NCBI GenBank assembly: GCA_036384795.1
Contig: DASVLP010000082.1
Coordinates: forward strand, 1-64,000
Reading direction: 5' to 3'
Source: Andeanibacterium sp036384795
GTDB taxonomy: Bacteria; Pseudomonadota; Alphaproteobacteria; Sphingomonadales; Sphingomonadaceae
DNA: 64,000 nucleotides
Each line of letters begins with the position of its first letter. Within the stretch, counting starts at the first letter, position 1. The notes beneath the pieces are model-generated. The model did no database searches and had not been told where the DNA came from. It saw nothing but the letters and a program-made list of their open reading frames with translations. Of the stretch, positions 51,399 to 60,164 are shown one piece after another. Both the position numbers and the translations under genes were made by a program.

Positions 51399-52271
51399 TC
51401 ACGCCAGCCCCAGCACCTTCGCCGCGTTGTCCTTCATGATCCCGGGCATCACCTCGTCGCGGAAGCCCACTTCGCTCGCCGCGGCCATCCACTTGTCGGG
51501 GTGGATCAGCGGGAAATCGGTGCCGAACAGCATCTTATGCTTGAGTTGGGTGTTCGCGTACTGGATCACCTGCTTGGGGAAGTACTTCGGGCTCCAGCCG
51601 GAAAGGTCGATGTAGACGTTGGTCTTGTGCAGCGCCATGCTGAGGCTCTGATCGACCCACGGCCAGCTCGGATGCGCGAGGATGATCTTCATGTCGGGGA
51701 AATCGACCGCGACGTCGTCGATCAGCATCGGCTCGCCGTACTTGAGGCGCATGCCCCCGCCGCCGCGCATGCCGGTGCCCATGCCCGAATGCCCGGTGTG
51801 GAAGATCACCGGCAGGCGGTATTCGTTGATCACCTCGTAGATCGGCCAGGCCATGCGGTCGGCCGGGTGGGCGTTCTGCGCGATACCGTGGAACTTGAAG
51901 CCCTTGACCCCGTGGTTCTCCACCAGGTCGCGCGCCTCGCGCGCGCCGTACTTGCCCTTGTGCGGGTCGATGCTGGCAAACGCGATGCAGATGTCGTCGT
52001 TCTTCTGCGCGAGCTCGGCGACTTCGTAGTTGCTGACCCGCTTGGCGCCCATGCCGCTCTCGCAATCGACGGTGAACAGGCAGAACGCGATCTGGCTCTC
52101 GCGGTAGAGCTCGACGATCTCGGGCATCTTCGGGCGCTCGCGCGGCGCCTTGAAATAGGCGCTCGCTGCGTCGAAGAACTGGGCCATCACCGGGTCTTCG
52201 GGATCGTGGCAGCTGACTTCTGCGTGGACATGTACGTCGATCGCGCGGATTTTGGCGAGGTCTATCGGCAA
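51399..52271 (-). CDS. Amidohydrolase-superfamily protein (amidohydrolase 2)
   Basis: A 290-residue TIM-barrel metal enzyme. Seen: the metal motif DVHVHAEVS, KGFKFHGIAQ, IFHTGHSGMG, ILAHPSWPW and the terminal Asp in FGTDFPLI. This family includes aromatic decarboxylases (such as LigW), hydratases and proposed aryl beta-ketoacyl-CoA hydrolases (CouO type); it seems nearer the last group by the HVHAEVSC...YFKAPRERP opening, but this is from memory and uncertain. It overlaps the Rieske gene by ten bases, implying co-translation and a shared pathway. Confidence 0.88.
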   Translation of the reverse strand: MPIDLAKIRAIDVHVHAEVSCHDPEDPVMAQFFDAASAYFKAPRERPKMPEIVELYRESQIAFCLFTVDCESGMGAKRVSNYEVAELAQKNDDICIAFASIDPHKGKYGAREARDLVENHGVKGFKFHGIAQNAHPADRMAWPIYEVINEYRLPVIFHTGHSGMGTGMRGGGGMRLKYGEPMLIDDVAVDFPDMKIILAHPSWPWVDQSLSMALHKTNVYIDLSGWSPKYFPKQVIQYANTQLKHKMLFGTDFPLIHPDKWMAAASEVGFRDEVMPGIMKDNAAKVLGLA

Positions 52272-53329
52272 GCGGCTTTCTCCAATGGCGCCGGTGCGGC
52301 GTCCTCTTTCGCCAAGCGCTCTACGAGCCGATTGAACAATGTCACGCCCTTATCGTGCGCGGTCGGCATGATCCGCGGATCGGGCGTGCGGTCGATGACC
52401 TTCTGCTGCGCCTCGATCATCGTTTTGTCTTCGCCGAACGCCACGCCGGCGAGCGCCATCAGCGAATCGCGCAGAGCCTCGTCGCCATGGCCGCGCCGCG
52501 GGCCCCAACTGAAGAAATAGCGCGATGTCTTCGCGCCCGTCGGGGTGACCGCCTGGCTGGTGAAGGTCACCCCGGCCTGCGCGTCTTCAATGGCGGGCTG
52601 CCCGAAGTCGAGCTTGCGGGCGGTCCCTTGCGGATAGTTTCCGCTCCACATCAGGAGCACGCCCGGGATCAGGAAATCGTAGGTCATATAGCTGTCGATC
52701 GGCACCGGCGACTTGCGCGACGACTGGCCGAACGTGTCGACCATCCAGCGCGAATAGCGCACCCCGCGCGCGAGCGGCTCGATCTTTGGCGGGCTCTGCG
52801 CGAATTCCGGCCCCGCGCCGAAGCTGTTGGCGTGGACGTAGGATAAGTGACTGAAATCGAGCAGGTTGTCGTTGATCAGCCGCGCCTCGGCTTCGTAGTC
52901 GAGCTGGCCGTGGCCGAGGATGTAATCCGGATCGCTGAGACCCACGGCTGGCGGAATCAACGCCTCGTCGGCCAGCGCCGGATCGCCCATCCACACCCAC
53001 AGCCAGTCGTGCCGGTCCGCGACGGGATAGCTCTTCACCCGGGCGTTCTTGGGCACCAGATCCTGCCCGGGAATTTCGGCTACGTAGCCGTCGGGATCGT
53101 ACAGCAGCCCATGGTACATGCACCGCAGCCGGTCGCCCTCGCAGCGGCCGAGCGACAGCGCCGCCAGGCGGTGCACGCAGCGGTCTTCGAGCGCGACCAG
53201 CCGGCCGCTATCGGCGCGGTAGATGACGATCGGCTCGTCGAGGATGGAGGCGGGGAATGGCTTCCCCGCCTCCAGCTCATCGCTCCAGCCCGCGACGTAC
53301 CACGCATTGCGAACGTAAGGGCTCAGCAT
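52262..53329 (-). CDS. Rieske non-haem iron oxygenase (vanillate O-demethylase VanA/LigX-like)
   Basis: A 355-residue oxygenase component. The Rieske cluster is CVHR and CMYHG, the mononuclear iron site is in NDNLLDFSHLSYVHA (Asp-x2-His-x4-His), and the opening VRNAWYVAGWSDEL is typical of the VanA/dicamba/toluate-demethylase group. Such enzymes oxidatively remove aryl O-methyl groups as formaldehyde. The reductase and ferredoxin partners are not in the window. It overlaps the amidohydrolase gene and starts ten bases after the aldehyde dehydrogenase stop. Confidence 0.9.
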   Translation of the reverse strand: MLSPYVRNAWYVAGWSDELEAGKPFPASILDEPIVIYRADSGRLVALEDRCVHRLAALSLGRCEGDRLRCMYHGLLYDPDGYVAEIPGQDLVPKNARVKSYPVADRHDWLWVWMGDPALADEALIPPAVGLSDPDYILGHGQLDYEAEARLINDNLLDFSHLSYVHANSFGAGPEFAQSPPKIEPLARGVRYSRWMVDTFGQSSRKSPVPIDSYMTYDFLIPGVLLMWSGNYPQGTARKLDFGQPAIEDAQAGVTFTSQAVTPTGAKTSRYFFSWGPRRGHGDEALRDSLMALAGVAFGEDKTMIEAQQKVIDRTPDPRIMPTAHDKGVTLFNRLVERLAKEDAAPAPLEKAACR

Positions 53330-53339
53330 TTCCGCCTCG

Positions 53340-54854
53340 TCACATCTGGATGATGACGGTCTTGGTCTCTTGATAGACCTCGAGGCCCTGCTGGCCCTGC
53401 TCGCGGCCGAGGCCCGACTCCTTGTAGCCGCCGAACGGCAGCGCGGTGTCGATCACGCCGTGGCAGTTGCCCCACACGGTGCCTGATTTGATCTTCCCGG
53501 CGAGCTTGTGCATCGCCGACACGTCGCGGGTCCATACCCCGGCGCCGAGGCCGTAGCAGGTGTCGTTGGCCATCTTGGCGACTTCGTCCAAGTCCTCGAA
53601 GCGCTGCGCGACCACCACGGGGCCGAAGATCTCCTCGCGCACCACGCTCATCTGCGGGTTCACGTCGGCGAGGATCGTCGGGTTCACGTAGTAGCCGCCC
53701 GGCGCGTCCGGCGCGTCTCCGCCCATCACCACCGAGGCGCCGTCGCGCTTGCCGGCCTCGATGTAGCCCATGACCTTGTCGTGCTGTTCCTTGCTGACCA
53801 GCGGGCCCATGTGGCCTTCGGGATCGAGGCTGGCGCGCGGGGCCCAGAAGCCCGCGGTCTGGCTCATCCCTTCGAGCACGTCGTCGAAGATCGACTTGTG
53901 CGCGAACAGGCGCGAACCGGCGACGCAGACTTGCCCGGCGTTGAAGAAGATGCCGCCGGCAACGCCCGGGGCCGTAGTGGCCACGTCGACGTCGGGCATC
54001 ACTACCACCGGGCTCTTGCCGCCCAGCTCCAGCGTCACGCGCTTGAGGCTTTCGGTCGCGTTGCGGTTGATCACCTTGCCGATCTCGGTCGAGCCGGTGA
54101 ACGCGATCTTGTTCACGTCGGGGTGCTTGACCATCCGGTCACCCGCCGTGTGGCCGTTGCCGGTGATGATGTTGATCACGCCGTCGGGGAACCCGGCCTT
54201 CTGGACAAGGTCGGCCAGGCGCAGCGCGGTCAGGCTGGTCTGCTCGGCGGGCTTGAGCACGGTGCAGCAACCGGCCGCGATCGCCGGGGCGATCTTGAGG
54301 CAGGCCATCAGCAGCGGGAAGTTCCACGGCACGATCTGCGCGCACACGCCCACTGGTTCCTTCACGGTGTAGCTGAACACGGTGCCGGTCGGCATCGTGT
54401 AGGGCTGGATCACCTGGCCGCCGGTCTTGCTGGCCCAGCCGGCCATGAAGCGGATCTGGCTGATCGCGCCGGGGATGTCGACCGCGCCGGCCATGCCCTT
54501 GGGCTTGCCGTTGTCGATCGCTTCGAGCTCGGCGAGGAAATCGGCGTCCTCCTCGAGCAGGTCGGCGAGGCGGTGCATGGTCTTCTCGCGGACCATCGGC
54601 GGGAGGCCGTACCAGCGGTTGTCGTCCACCGCGGCGCGCGCGGCGGCGACCGCCCGGTCGACGTCCTTGTCCGAGGCATCGACGACCTGGCCGACGATCT
54701 TGCCCGAGGACGGGTCCTCGACGTCGATCACTTTGTCGTGGCTGGAATCCACCCATTCGTTGTTGATGAACAGCTGCGGCTTGCGGGCGAGGAAATCCTT
54801 CGCCTTCTGCGAATACTCGCGCTGCGTGCGGTCGATGGTGGTCATTTCGTTCAT
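53340..54854 (-). CDS. NAD(P)-dependent aldehyde dehydrogenase
   Basis: A 504-residue ALDH of the betaine/phenylacetaldehyde type: VPWNFPLLMACLKIAPA, the cofactor site FTGSTEIGKV, catalytic Glu in LELGGKSPV, nucleophilic Cys in FFNAGQVCVAGSR and the C-terminal PFGGYKESGLGREQG. The ATG at 54854 (MNEMTTIDR) has GGAAAGGA upstream and is preferred to a longer open frame. It would oxidise an aldehyde produced by the nearby PQQ alcohol dehydrogenase or from the aromatic side chain. It heads the ALDH-Rieske-amidohydrolase run. Confidence 0.92.
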   Translation of the reverse strand: MNEMTTIDRTQREYSQKAKDFLARKPQLFINNEWVDSSHDKVIDVEDPSSGKIVGQVVDASDKDVDRAVAAARAAVDDNRWYGLPPMVREKTMHRLADLLEEDADFLAELEAIDNGKPKGMAGAVDIPGAISQIRFMAGWASKTGGQVIQPYTMPTGTVFSYTVKEPVGVCAQIVPWNFPLLMACLKIAPAIAAGCCTVLKPAEQTSLTALRLADLVQKAGFPDGVINIITGNGHTAGDRMVKHPDVNKIAFTGSTEIGKVINRNATESLKRVTLELGGKSPVVVMPDVDVATTAPGVAGGIFFNAGQVCVAGSRLFAHKSIFDDVLEGMSQTAGFWAPRASLDPEGHMGPLVSKEQHDKVMGYIEAGKRDGASVVMGGDAPDAPGGYYVNPTILADVNPQMSVVREEIFGPVVVAQRFEDLDEVAKMANDTCYGLGAGVWTRDVSAMHKLAGKIKSGTVWGNCHGVIDTALPFGGYKESGLGREQGQQGLEVYQETKTVIIQM

Positions 54855-54980
54855 GCGGACATCCTTTCCCGAATGCGAATCCCTGTGTGCGATGAGCTTA
54901 GCAGATCGCGCCGCGCGGAGCATCGCCCTCGCGGCTTAACCTAACGAGCGTTACAATCGTTCGGTCGCGAAGTCGAATCT

Positions 54981-57140
54981 TCATGCGCCGCCCTTCCGCT
55001 CGAGCGCCTTGTCTTCGTTGGCGCGCTTGATCACATAGAGGCGCACCGCTTCGGCGTCCTCGGGGCTGAGCGCCGCCTTCCACGAGACCATCCCGCCTTC
55101 ATGCAAGGCGCCGCCGATCACGATCGCCTGGAACGCGTCGCGATCCTCGATCGCGCCCGAGCGCCTGAGATCCGGATTGAGCGCGCCCGCGATCGCCGCG
55201 TCGCCATGGCAGACCGAGCAATAGCGGCCATAGACGTCGGCGCCGTGGGCGATCTGCTCGGGCGTGCCGCTCACCGCGGGCGGGTCGAGCACCAGCTTGT
55301 TGAGCGGCGGCGCGGGCGGCAGCTTGGCGGTGCCGCCGAGCTTGAACACCAGCAGCCGGCTGATGTTGCGCGGGAAGCCGGACTTCGAAGAGAGGATGCC
55401 GGGCGCGATGTCCCACACGCCGCCCCAGCCCGCGAGCACGGCGACGTACTGCTCGCCGTCGATCGCATAAGTCATCGGCGCCGCGATCACCCCGCTCTGT
55501 GTCGGGAACGACCACAGCTTCTTTCCGGTATCGGCGGTGTAAGCGGCGAACTGCTCGGTCGCGGTGCCCTGGAACACCAGGTTGCCGGCGGTCGCCAGGG
55601 TGCCGCCGTTCCACGGGCCTTTGTAGGAAACGCGCCAGGCCTCCTTCTTCTTGACCGGATCCCACGCGACCAGCGCGCCGGTGGTCGCGGCAAGGGTCTG
55701 CTGGCGCACCGCCTCGATCGCGGGCAACGCGACCGCGGCCGAATCCTGCGCGGTCTGGAACCCGATCGGAGATTCCTTCCAATTCTTCTTGGCCATGTAC
55801 GGGAACCCGGCGATGTTCGCCGGCAGATACATCAGCCCGGTGGTGGGCGAGAATGCCGCCGGATGCCACGAATGCGCGCCGCCCGCGCCGGGCAGGGAAA
55901 CCCACAGCTTGCCGGTCTGTTCGTAGCGCGCCTGAGGATTGATCGTCGGTCGGCCGGTTTGCGGGTCCATCGCGGTCGACCAGGTGATCTGGGTCCACGG
56001 CGTCGCCGACATGAACTTGCCGGTCTTCGCGTCGAGGATGTAGAAATAGCCGTTCTTCGGCGCATGCAGCACCACGTGGCGCTGCTGGCCGTCGATCGCG
56101 AGGTCGGCGAGGGTGATCTGCGCATCGCTGTCGTAGTCCCAGCGGTCCTCCGGGGTTTCCTGGAAATGCCACGCGTACTCACCGGTGTCGGCGTTCACCG
56201 CGACGATCGAGCTCGTATAGAGATTGTCGCCGGCCGTGGCGTTCACGTTGAGCCGGCCGTTCGCGCCCGGGTTCCACGGCTCGGCGTTGCCGGTGCCGAA
56301 GATCACCAGGTTGTCGGCCGCGTCGTAAGTGATCGCATCCCACACGGTGCCGCCGCCGCCCAGCTTCCACCATTCGCCGCCCCAGGTCTTGGCAGCGGCG
56401 TCCATCGCCTTGTTCTCGAAGCCCTTGGACGGATCTCCGGGAACGGTGTGGAAGCGCCAGAGCTGCTTGCCGCTCGCCCAATCGTAGGCGGCGATGAACC
56501 CGCGCGCGCGGTATTCCGAGCCGCCCGAGCCGATGAACACTTTGCCGTGCGCCACCCGCGGCGCGCCGGTGATCGTGTAGTTTGCGTGGTCCGGAACCAC
56601 CTCGCTGCGCCACGCGACCGAGCCGTCGTTCTGGTTCAGCGCGACGAGATAGCCGTCGAGCGTCGCGACGTAGACTTTGTCGCCGTAGAGCGCGACGCCG
56701 CGGTTGACCGCATCGCAGCACGCGACCGGCAGGGTCTCGCGCGGAACCTTGGGATCGTAAGCCCACTTCAGCGCGCCGGTCTTCGCATCGTAGGCCTTGA
56801 CCATGCTCCATGCGGTCGAGACGTAGAGCGTGCCGTCGTGCATCAGCGGGGTCGCTTCCTGCCCGCGCGCGGTATCGAGGTCGGCCGACCATGCGAGGCC
56901 GAGCTGGGAAACGTTCTTGTCGCTGATCGCGGCCAGCGGGCTGAAGCGCTGCTCGGCCTGGTCGCGGCCGTATGTCAGCCACTCGTTCGGGTTGGCCGCG
57001 GCGAGCATCGCATCGGTGACTCCCGTCGTCGGGACCGCGGAAAAGGCCGCGGGGGTGGTGGTGTCGCCGCTGCCGACTTTGCTGCATCCGGCAAGCGCCA
57101 GCGCGGCGCACAGGCCCGCGATCCATTTCGAACCGATCAT
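54981..57140 (-). CDS. Quinohaemoprotein alcohol dehydrogenase (PQQ and cytochrome c), lipoprotein
   Basis: A 719-residue periplasmic enzyme. It has a lipobox (LALAGC, Cys19), an eight-bladed PQQ propeller starting NEWLTYGRDQAEQRFSPL, the vicinal Cys pair in VACCDAVNRG that stacks on PQQ, the catalytic Asp region DRWDYDSD, and a C-terminal cytochrome c domain with CSVCH and distal Met candidates in GGMVSW. This is the type II layout. The ATG at 57140 follows GGGAGGGG. It would oxidise primary or benzylic alcohols outside the cytoplasm. PQQ synthesis genes are not in the window. Confidence 0.92.
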   Translation of the reverse strand: MIGSKWIAGLCAALALAGCSKVGSGDTTTPAAFSAVPTTGVTDAMLAAANPNEWLTYGRDQAEQRFSPLAAISDKNVSQLGLAWSADLDTARGQEATPLMHDGTLYVSTAWSMVKAYDAKTGALKWAYDPKVPRETLPVACCDAVNRGVALYGDKVYVATLDGYLVALNQNDGSVAWRSEVVPDHANYTITGAPRVAHGKVFIGSGGSEYRARGFIAAYDWASGKQLWRFHTVPGDPSKGFENKAMDAAAKTWGGEWWKLGGGGTVWDAITYDAADNLVIFGTGNAEPWNPGANGRLNVNATAGDNLYTSSIVAVNADTGEYAWHFQETPEDRWDYDSDAQITLADLAIDGQQRHVVLHAPKNGYFYILDAKTGKFMSATPWTQITWSTAMDPQTGRPTINPQARYEQTGKLWVSLPGAGGAHSWHPAAFSPTTGLMYLPANIAGFPYMAKKNWKESPIGFQTAQDSAAVALPAIEAVRQQTLAATTGALVAWDPVKKKEAWRVSYKGPWNGGTLATAGNLVFQGTATEQFAAYTADTGKKLWSFPTQSGVIAAPMTYAIDGEQYVAVLAGWGGVWDIAPGILSSKSGFPRNISRLLVFKLGGTAKLPPAPPLNKLVLDPPAVSGTPEQIAHGADVYGRYCSVCHGDAAIAGALNPDLRRSGAIEDRDAFQAIVIGGALHEGGMVSWKAALSPEDAEAVRLYVIKRANEDKALERKGGA

Positions 57141-57166
57141 GTCCCCTCCCAAGGATCGCCCGGGCG

Positions 57167-57952
57167 TCAGCCCCAGCGGTTGATTTCCGGGCCCGGCGCG
57201 AACGCGCGGCGCGGGTCGTTGCTGTCAGCGCGGGCCAGCGCGCGCTTGACGCTGGGGCGGTTCGCCACCCGCTCCATCCATGCCGCGAGCCTGGGCTTGC
57301 CCTCGAAGGCGCCGGGACGCAGCGCGGCGGCGCTCGCCATCCAGCCGTAAGTCTCGAGATCGGCGATCGAGAACGGGCCCATCAGCCACTCGCGCCCGTC
57401 CGCAAGCTGCTTTTCCGCACGCTCGGCGAACTGGTCGATCTTGGCTTCGCTGTCGGCGGCCTTGCCCGGATCGGGGGCACCGTCGTGCAATTCCTGCCAG
57501 CGTTCGCGCAAGTCCTCGCTCGCGATCGACGCGAGCAGCTTTGCGAACGCGTCCGCGCCCATGCCCGCGAGGCGCGAGCGTGCATTCGCGAAGTTGCCGA
57601 GATAGGCGACCGCGGGCGACAACCGCTCGGTGGTCTGGCGGCACCACATCATCATCTGCCAGTGGGCGTACGGATCGCTCGGCTGGAGACCCGCGCCGCC
57701 GGCTTGTTCGTCGAAGAACTGGGCGAGGAACACCGCCTCGCTCATCGCTTCGCCGTCGATCAACAGCACCGGCCCTTCGCCTTCGACCGCGAAATCGCGC
57801 GCGACCGGCTCGGTCACGTCGGGGACCGTGTGCCGTTCGCCGGCGAGCAGGTCGATCGGGCGGCATTCGATGTCGAGCCCGCTCTCTTCCAGCGCCGCCA
57901 GCACCGACAGCGACGGCCCGTTCGGCTCGCCGTGGTAGAGGATCATGGCCAT
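57167..57952 (-). CDS. Glutathione S-transferase-like protein (second of a tandem pair)
   Basis: A 261-residue GST-fold protein (LYHGEPNGPSLSVLAALEESGL, then GEGPVLLIDGEAMSEAVFLAQFFDEQ in the thioredoxin-like half and FSIADLETYGWMASAAALRPG in the helical half). It is more diverged than its partner, with a disturbed glutathione-binding region (no clear cis-Pro V/I-P motif; VLL replaces it), so it may not be catalytically typical. The ATG at 57952 shares one base with the stop of the upstream GST (TGATG). Confidence 0.82.
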   Translation of the reverse strand: MAMILYHGEPNGPSLSVLAALEESGLDIECRPIDLLAGERHTVPDVTEPVARDFAVEGEGPVLLIDGEAMSEAVFLAQFFDEQAGGAGLQPSDPYAHWQMMMWCRQTTERLSPAVAYLGNFANARSRLAGMGADAFAKLLASIASEDLRERWQELHDGAPDPGKAADSEAKIDQFAERAEKQLADGREWLMGPFSIADLETYGWMASAAALRPGAFEGKPRLAAWMERVANRPSVKRALARADSNDPRRAFAPGPEINRWG

Positions 57953-58719
57953 CAGGCGAACTCCCCCATGATCGCGTTGAAGCGGTCGGTGAACCGGCCC
58001 GAGCCCATCGCCCAGGTCTGCTGCACCGCCGGGCGGCGGTACACCGCCTTGAGCCAGCGCCACAGGTTCGGGGTCAGCTCCGGGCTGGTCAGCTCGGGGT
58101 TGCCGACCGGCAGCATGTAGGTCGAATTGAAGATGTTGATGTCGGCCAGCGAATACTGGTCGCTGCCGACGTATTGGCGCTTGCCGAGTTCTTGCTCGAT
58201 CATCGCGACGCCCTGCGCGATCCGGCGCCGGCTCTCGGCGAGCTCGGCTTCGCTGAACTGGGCGAACATCGCCTTGCGCCACGCGACGCGCCGCTCGGGC
58301 AGCGGGATGCGCGCGAGCATCGCCTCGCGCTCTTCCTCGGACTTGTGGGCCAGCGAGGGGCCGACGAAGGTGCACCAGCCGATCATCGAGAAGCTGGGGC
58401 CGAGCCACTGGTCCATGAACTTCATCCACCAGCGGATGCGCCAGCGGTCGCGCGCGTCTTGCGGCATCAGCGCCGGCCCGTCGAACGCCTCGTTCACGTA
58501 TTCCATGATCGCGGTGCTTTCGGTCAGCACTTTGTCGCCGTGGATCATCGCCGGGATCGTGCCTTGCGGATTGACCGCGAGGTATTCCGGCTGGTGCTGG
58601 TCGAACTTCAGCATGTCGATGTAGTGGCTGGCGAACGGCACGCCCTTCTCGACCAAGGCGAGCATCGGCTTGCCCGAATTGGCGTTCGGCTCCCAGTGAT
58701 AGAGCGTGACTTCCGGCAT
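57952..58719 (-). CDS. LigF-like glutathione S-transferase (first of a tandem pair)
   Basis: A 255-residue GST of the beta-etherase-related group: LYHWEPNANSGKPMLALVEKG, MLKFDQHQPEYLAVNPQGTIPA, LTESTAIMEYVNEAF, LPERRVAWRKAMFAQFSEAEL and YSLADINIF. The ATG at 58719 is chosen because GGAGG sits six bases before it; an ATG two codons upstream overlaps that ribosome-binding site. It is the first gene of a run GST-GST-PQQ ADH, with a palindromic site 36 bases upstream. Substrate unknown; aryl ether cleavage is the favoured guess. Confidence 0.85.
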   Translation of the reverse strand: MPEVTLYHWEPNANSGKPMLALVEKGVPFASHYIDMLKFDQHQPEYLAVNPQGTIPAMIHGDKVLTESTAIMEYVNEAFDGPALMPQDARDRWRIRWWMKFMDQWLGPSFSMIGWCTFVGPSLAHKSEEEREAMLARIPLPERRVAWRKAMFAQFSEAELAESRRRIAQGVAMIEQELGKRQYVGSDQYSLADINIFNSTYMLPVGNPELTSPELTPNLWRWLKAVYRRPAVQQTWAMGSGRFTDRFNAIMGEFA

Positions 58720-58754
58720 CCGCATCCTCCAGGCGGACTCATTCGGCCGCCATT

Positions 58755-58773
58755 TTGTAAGCGTTGCCTACAA
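58755..58773. promoter_or_regulatory. Operator-like palindrome upstream of the GST genes
   Basis: TTGTAAGCGTTGCCTACAA is a 19-bp dyad: TTGTA and TACAA are perfect outer arms and GC/GC an inner pair. It lies 36 bases upstream of the GST start within the divergent gap to the MetE-like gene. The TTGTA-n9-TACAA form suits a dimeric repressor such as a GntR-, MarR- or IclR-type protein. Confidence 0.55.
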
Positions 58774-58836
58774 TTGCCCAGCGAGTCCGGTCAAGCGGGT
58801 GCATTGTCAGGTTATTCTAAAGTGCAGGCTTTTTGA

Positions 58837-58853
58837 TATACAATAAAAGTATA
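58837..58853. promoter_or_regulatory. AT-rich dyad upstream of the MetE-like gene
   Basis: TATAC-AATAAAA-GTATA is a 5-bp inverted repeat in the most AT-rich stretch of the region (58827-58860), 114 bases upstream of the MetE-like start. It could be a promoter -10 element, an operator or both. Confidence 0.35.
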
Positions 58854-58966
58854 ATTTTTCAGTGAGTTGCCACGCCCCCTGCGATCGCCATATGGAGGCC
58901 CGTCGGACGAGCGCGAGCCCGCGTTAAGACCCTGGCGCTTTTGCAGCCCATTTCAGGATCTTGACC

Positions 58967-60076
58967 ATGCCTTGCGAGCTACCCTCACGCGCCGACCATG
59001 TCGGCAGTTTCCTGCGCCCCCAGCAACTCATCGAAGCCCGCACCGCGTTCGCCAAAGGCGAAGTCGATGCCGCCGTCCTGCGCGGCGTCGAGGACGAAGC
59101 GATCCGCCAGATCGCGAAGTACCAGGAAGACCTCGGCCTCGAGGCGATCACCGACGGCGAGTTTCGCCGCACGTTCTTCCATACCGACTTCCTGCTGAAG
59201 CTCGACGGGGTCGTGGAGGAAGGCGGGATGGAAGTTTCGTTCCACAACGCGGCCGGCAAGGACGTGCACTTCGCGCCGCCGCGGATGGTCGTCTCGGGCA
59301 AGATCAAGCACGACCGGCCGATCCAGCTTGCCGACTTCGAGTTCCTCAAGAGCGTCGTCTCGAAGACGCCCAAGGTAACCATCCCCTCGCCGACGATGCT
59401 GCACTTCCGCGCCGGGCGCGCGGGCATCCCCGAGGAGGTCTATCCGACGATGGACGAATTCTACGCCGACGTCGCGGCCGCGTATCGGGACGAGATCGCG
59501 AGCCTGGCCCAGGCGGGCTGCCGCTATCTCCAGCTAGACGACACCAACCTTGCCTACTTGTGCGACGAGACCCAGCGGGAGAATGCGCGCAAGCGCGGGG
59601 TCGACCCGGACGAGACGCCGCGAGCCTATGCCGCGCTGATCAACGCTTCGCTGCGCGATGCGCCCGACGACATGCTGCGCGCGGTGCACCTGTGCCGCGG
59701 CAACTTCCGTTCGAGCTGGGCGGCCGAGGGCGGCTACGAGCCGGTCGCCGAGATCATGTTCAACGAACTCGCGATCGACGCGTTCTTCCTCGAATACGAC
59801 GATCCCCGCTCGGGCGACTTCGCCCCGCTGCGGTTTCTGCCGAAGGGCAAGACGGTGGTGCTGGGCCTCGTCACCACCAAGCTCGGCGAGCTCGAGACGA
59901 AGGACGAGATCAGGCGCCGGATCGACGAAGCGGCGAAGTTCGCGTCGCTCGACCAGCTTGCGCTGTCCCCCCAATGCGGCTTCGCCTCGACCGTCCACGG
60001 CAACGACCTGTCGGTCCAGCAGCAGTCGGACAAGATCCGCCTGGTGATCGAAGTGGCCGAAGAGGTGTGGGGCTAA
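58967..60076 (+). CDS. MetE-like (cobalamin-independent methionine synthase C-terminal domain) protein
   Basis: A 369-residue single-domain protein of the MetE C-terminal/YxjG family; full MetE is about twice as long and has an N-terminal duplicate. The zinc ligands of the fold are visible: His and Cys in HLCRGN, an acidic residue in FLEYDDPRSGDF, and Cys in LSPQCGFAST; LQLDDTN matches the homocysteine-site Asp region. It may transfer methyl groups from a folate or another donor to a thiol. ATG at 58967 has AGGA eight bases upstream. Divergent from the GST run, followed by a terminator. Confidence 0.88.
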   Translation: MPCELPSRADHVGSFLRPQQLIEARTAFAKGEVDAAVLRGVEDEAIRQIAKYQEDLGLEAITDGEFRRTFFHTDFLLKLDGVVEEGGMEVSFHNAAGKDVHFAPPRMVVSGKIKHDRPIQLADFEFLKSVVSKTPKVTIPSPTMLHFRAGRAGIPEEVYPTMDEFYADVAAAYRDEIASLAQAGCRYLQLDDTNLAYLCDETQRENARKRGVDPDETPRAYAALINASLRDAPDDMLRAVHLCRGNFRSSWAAEGGYEPVAEIMFNELAIDAFFLEYDDPRSGDFAPLRFLPKGKTVVLGLVTTKLGELETKDEIRRRIDEAAKFASLDQLALSPQCGFASTVHGNDLSVQQQSDKIRLVIEVAEEVWG

Positions 60077-60115
60077 GCAAAGCGCGCTTGCCGCTGGCAC
60101 TAAAGAGTCAAACGA

Positions 60116-60146
60116 AAAGGGCGGCCTTTGCGGGCCGCCCTTTCTT
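60116..60146. terminator. Bidirectional rho-independent terminator
   Basis: AAAGGGCGGCC (60116-60126) and GGCCGCCCTTT (60133-60143) form an 11-bp stem with a six-base loop, followed by CTT on the plus strand and flanked by AAAA on the other side. It sits between the convergent MetE-like and TonB-receptor genes and can serve both. Confidence 0.88.
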
Positions 60147-60164
60147 ATGCTTCCAAGCCGAGGC

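Noticed and set aside
51399..52271. LigW (5-carboxyvanillate decarboxylase)
   Set aside because: Same superfamily, but shorter and with a different N-terminus and active-site surroundings; kept as a general amidohydrolase.
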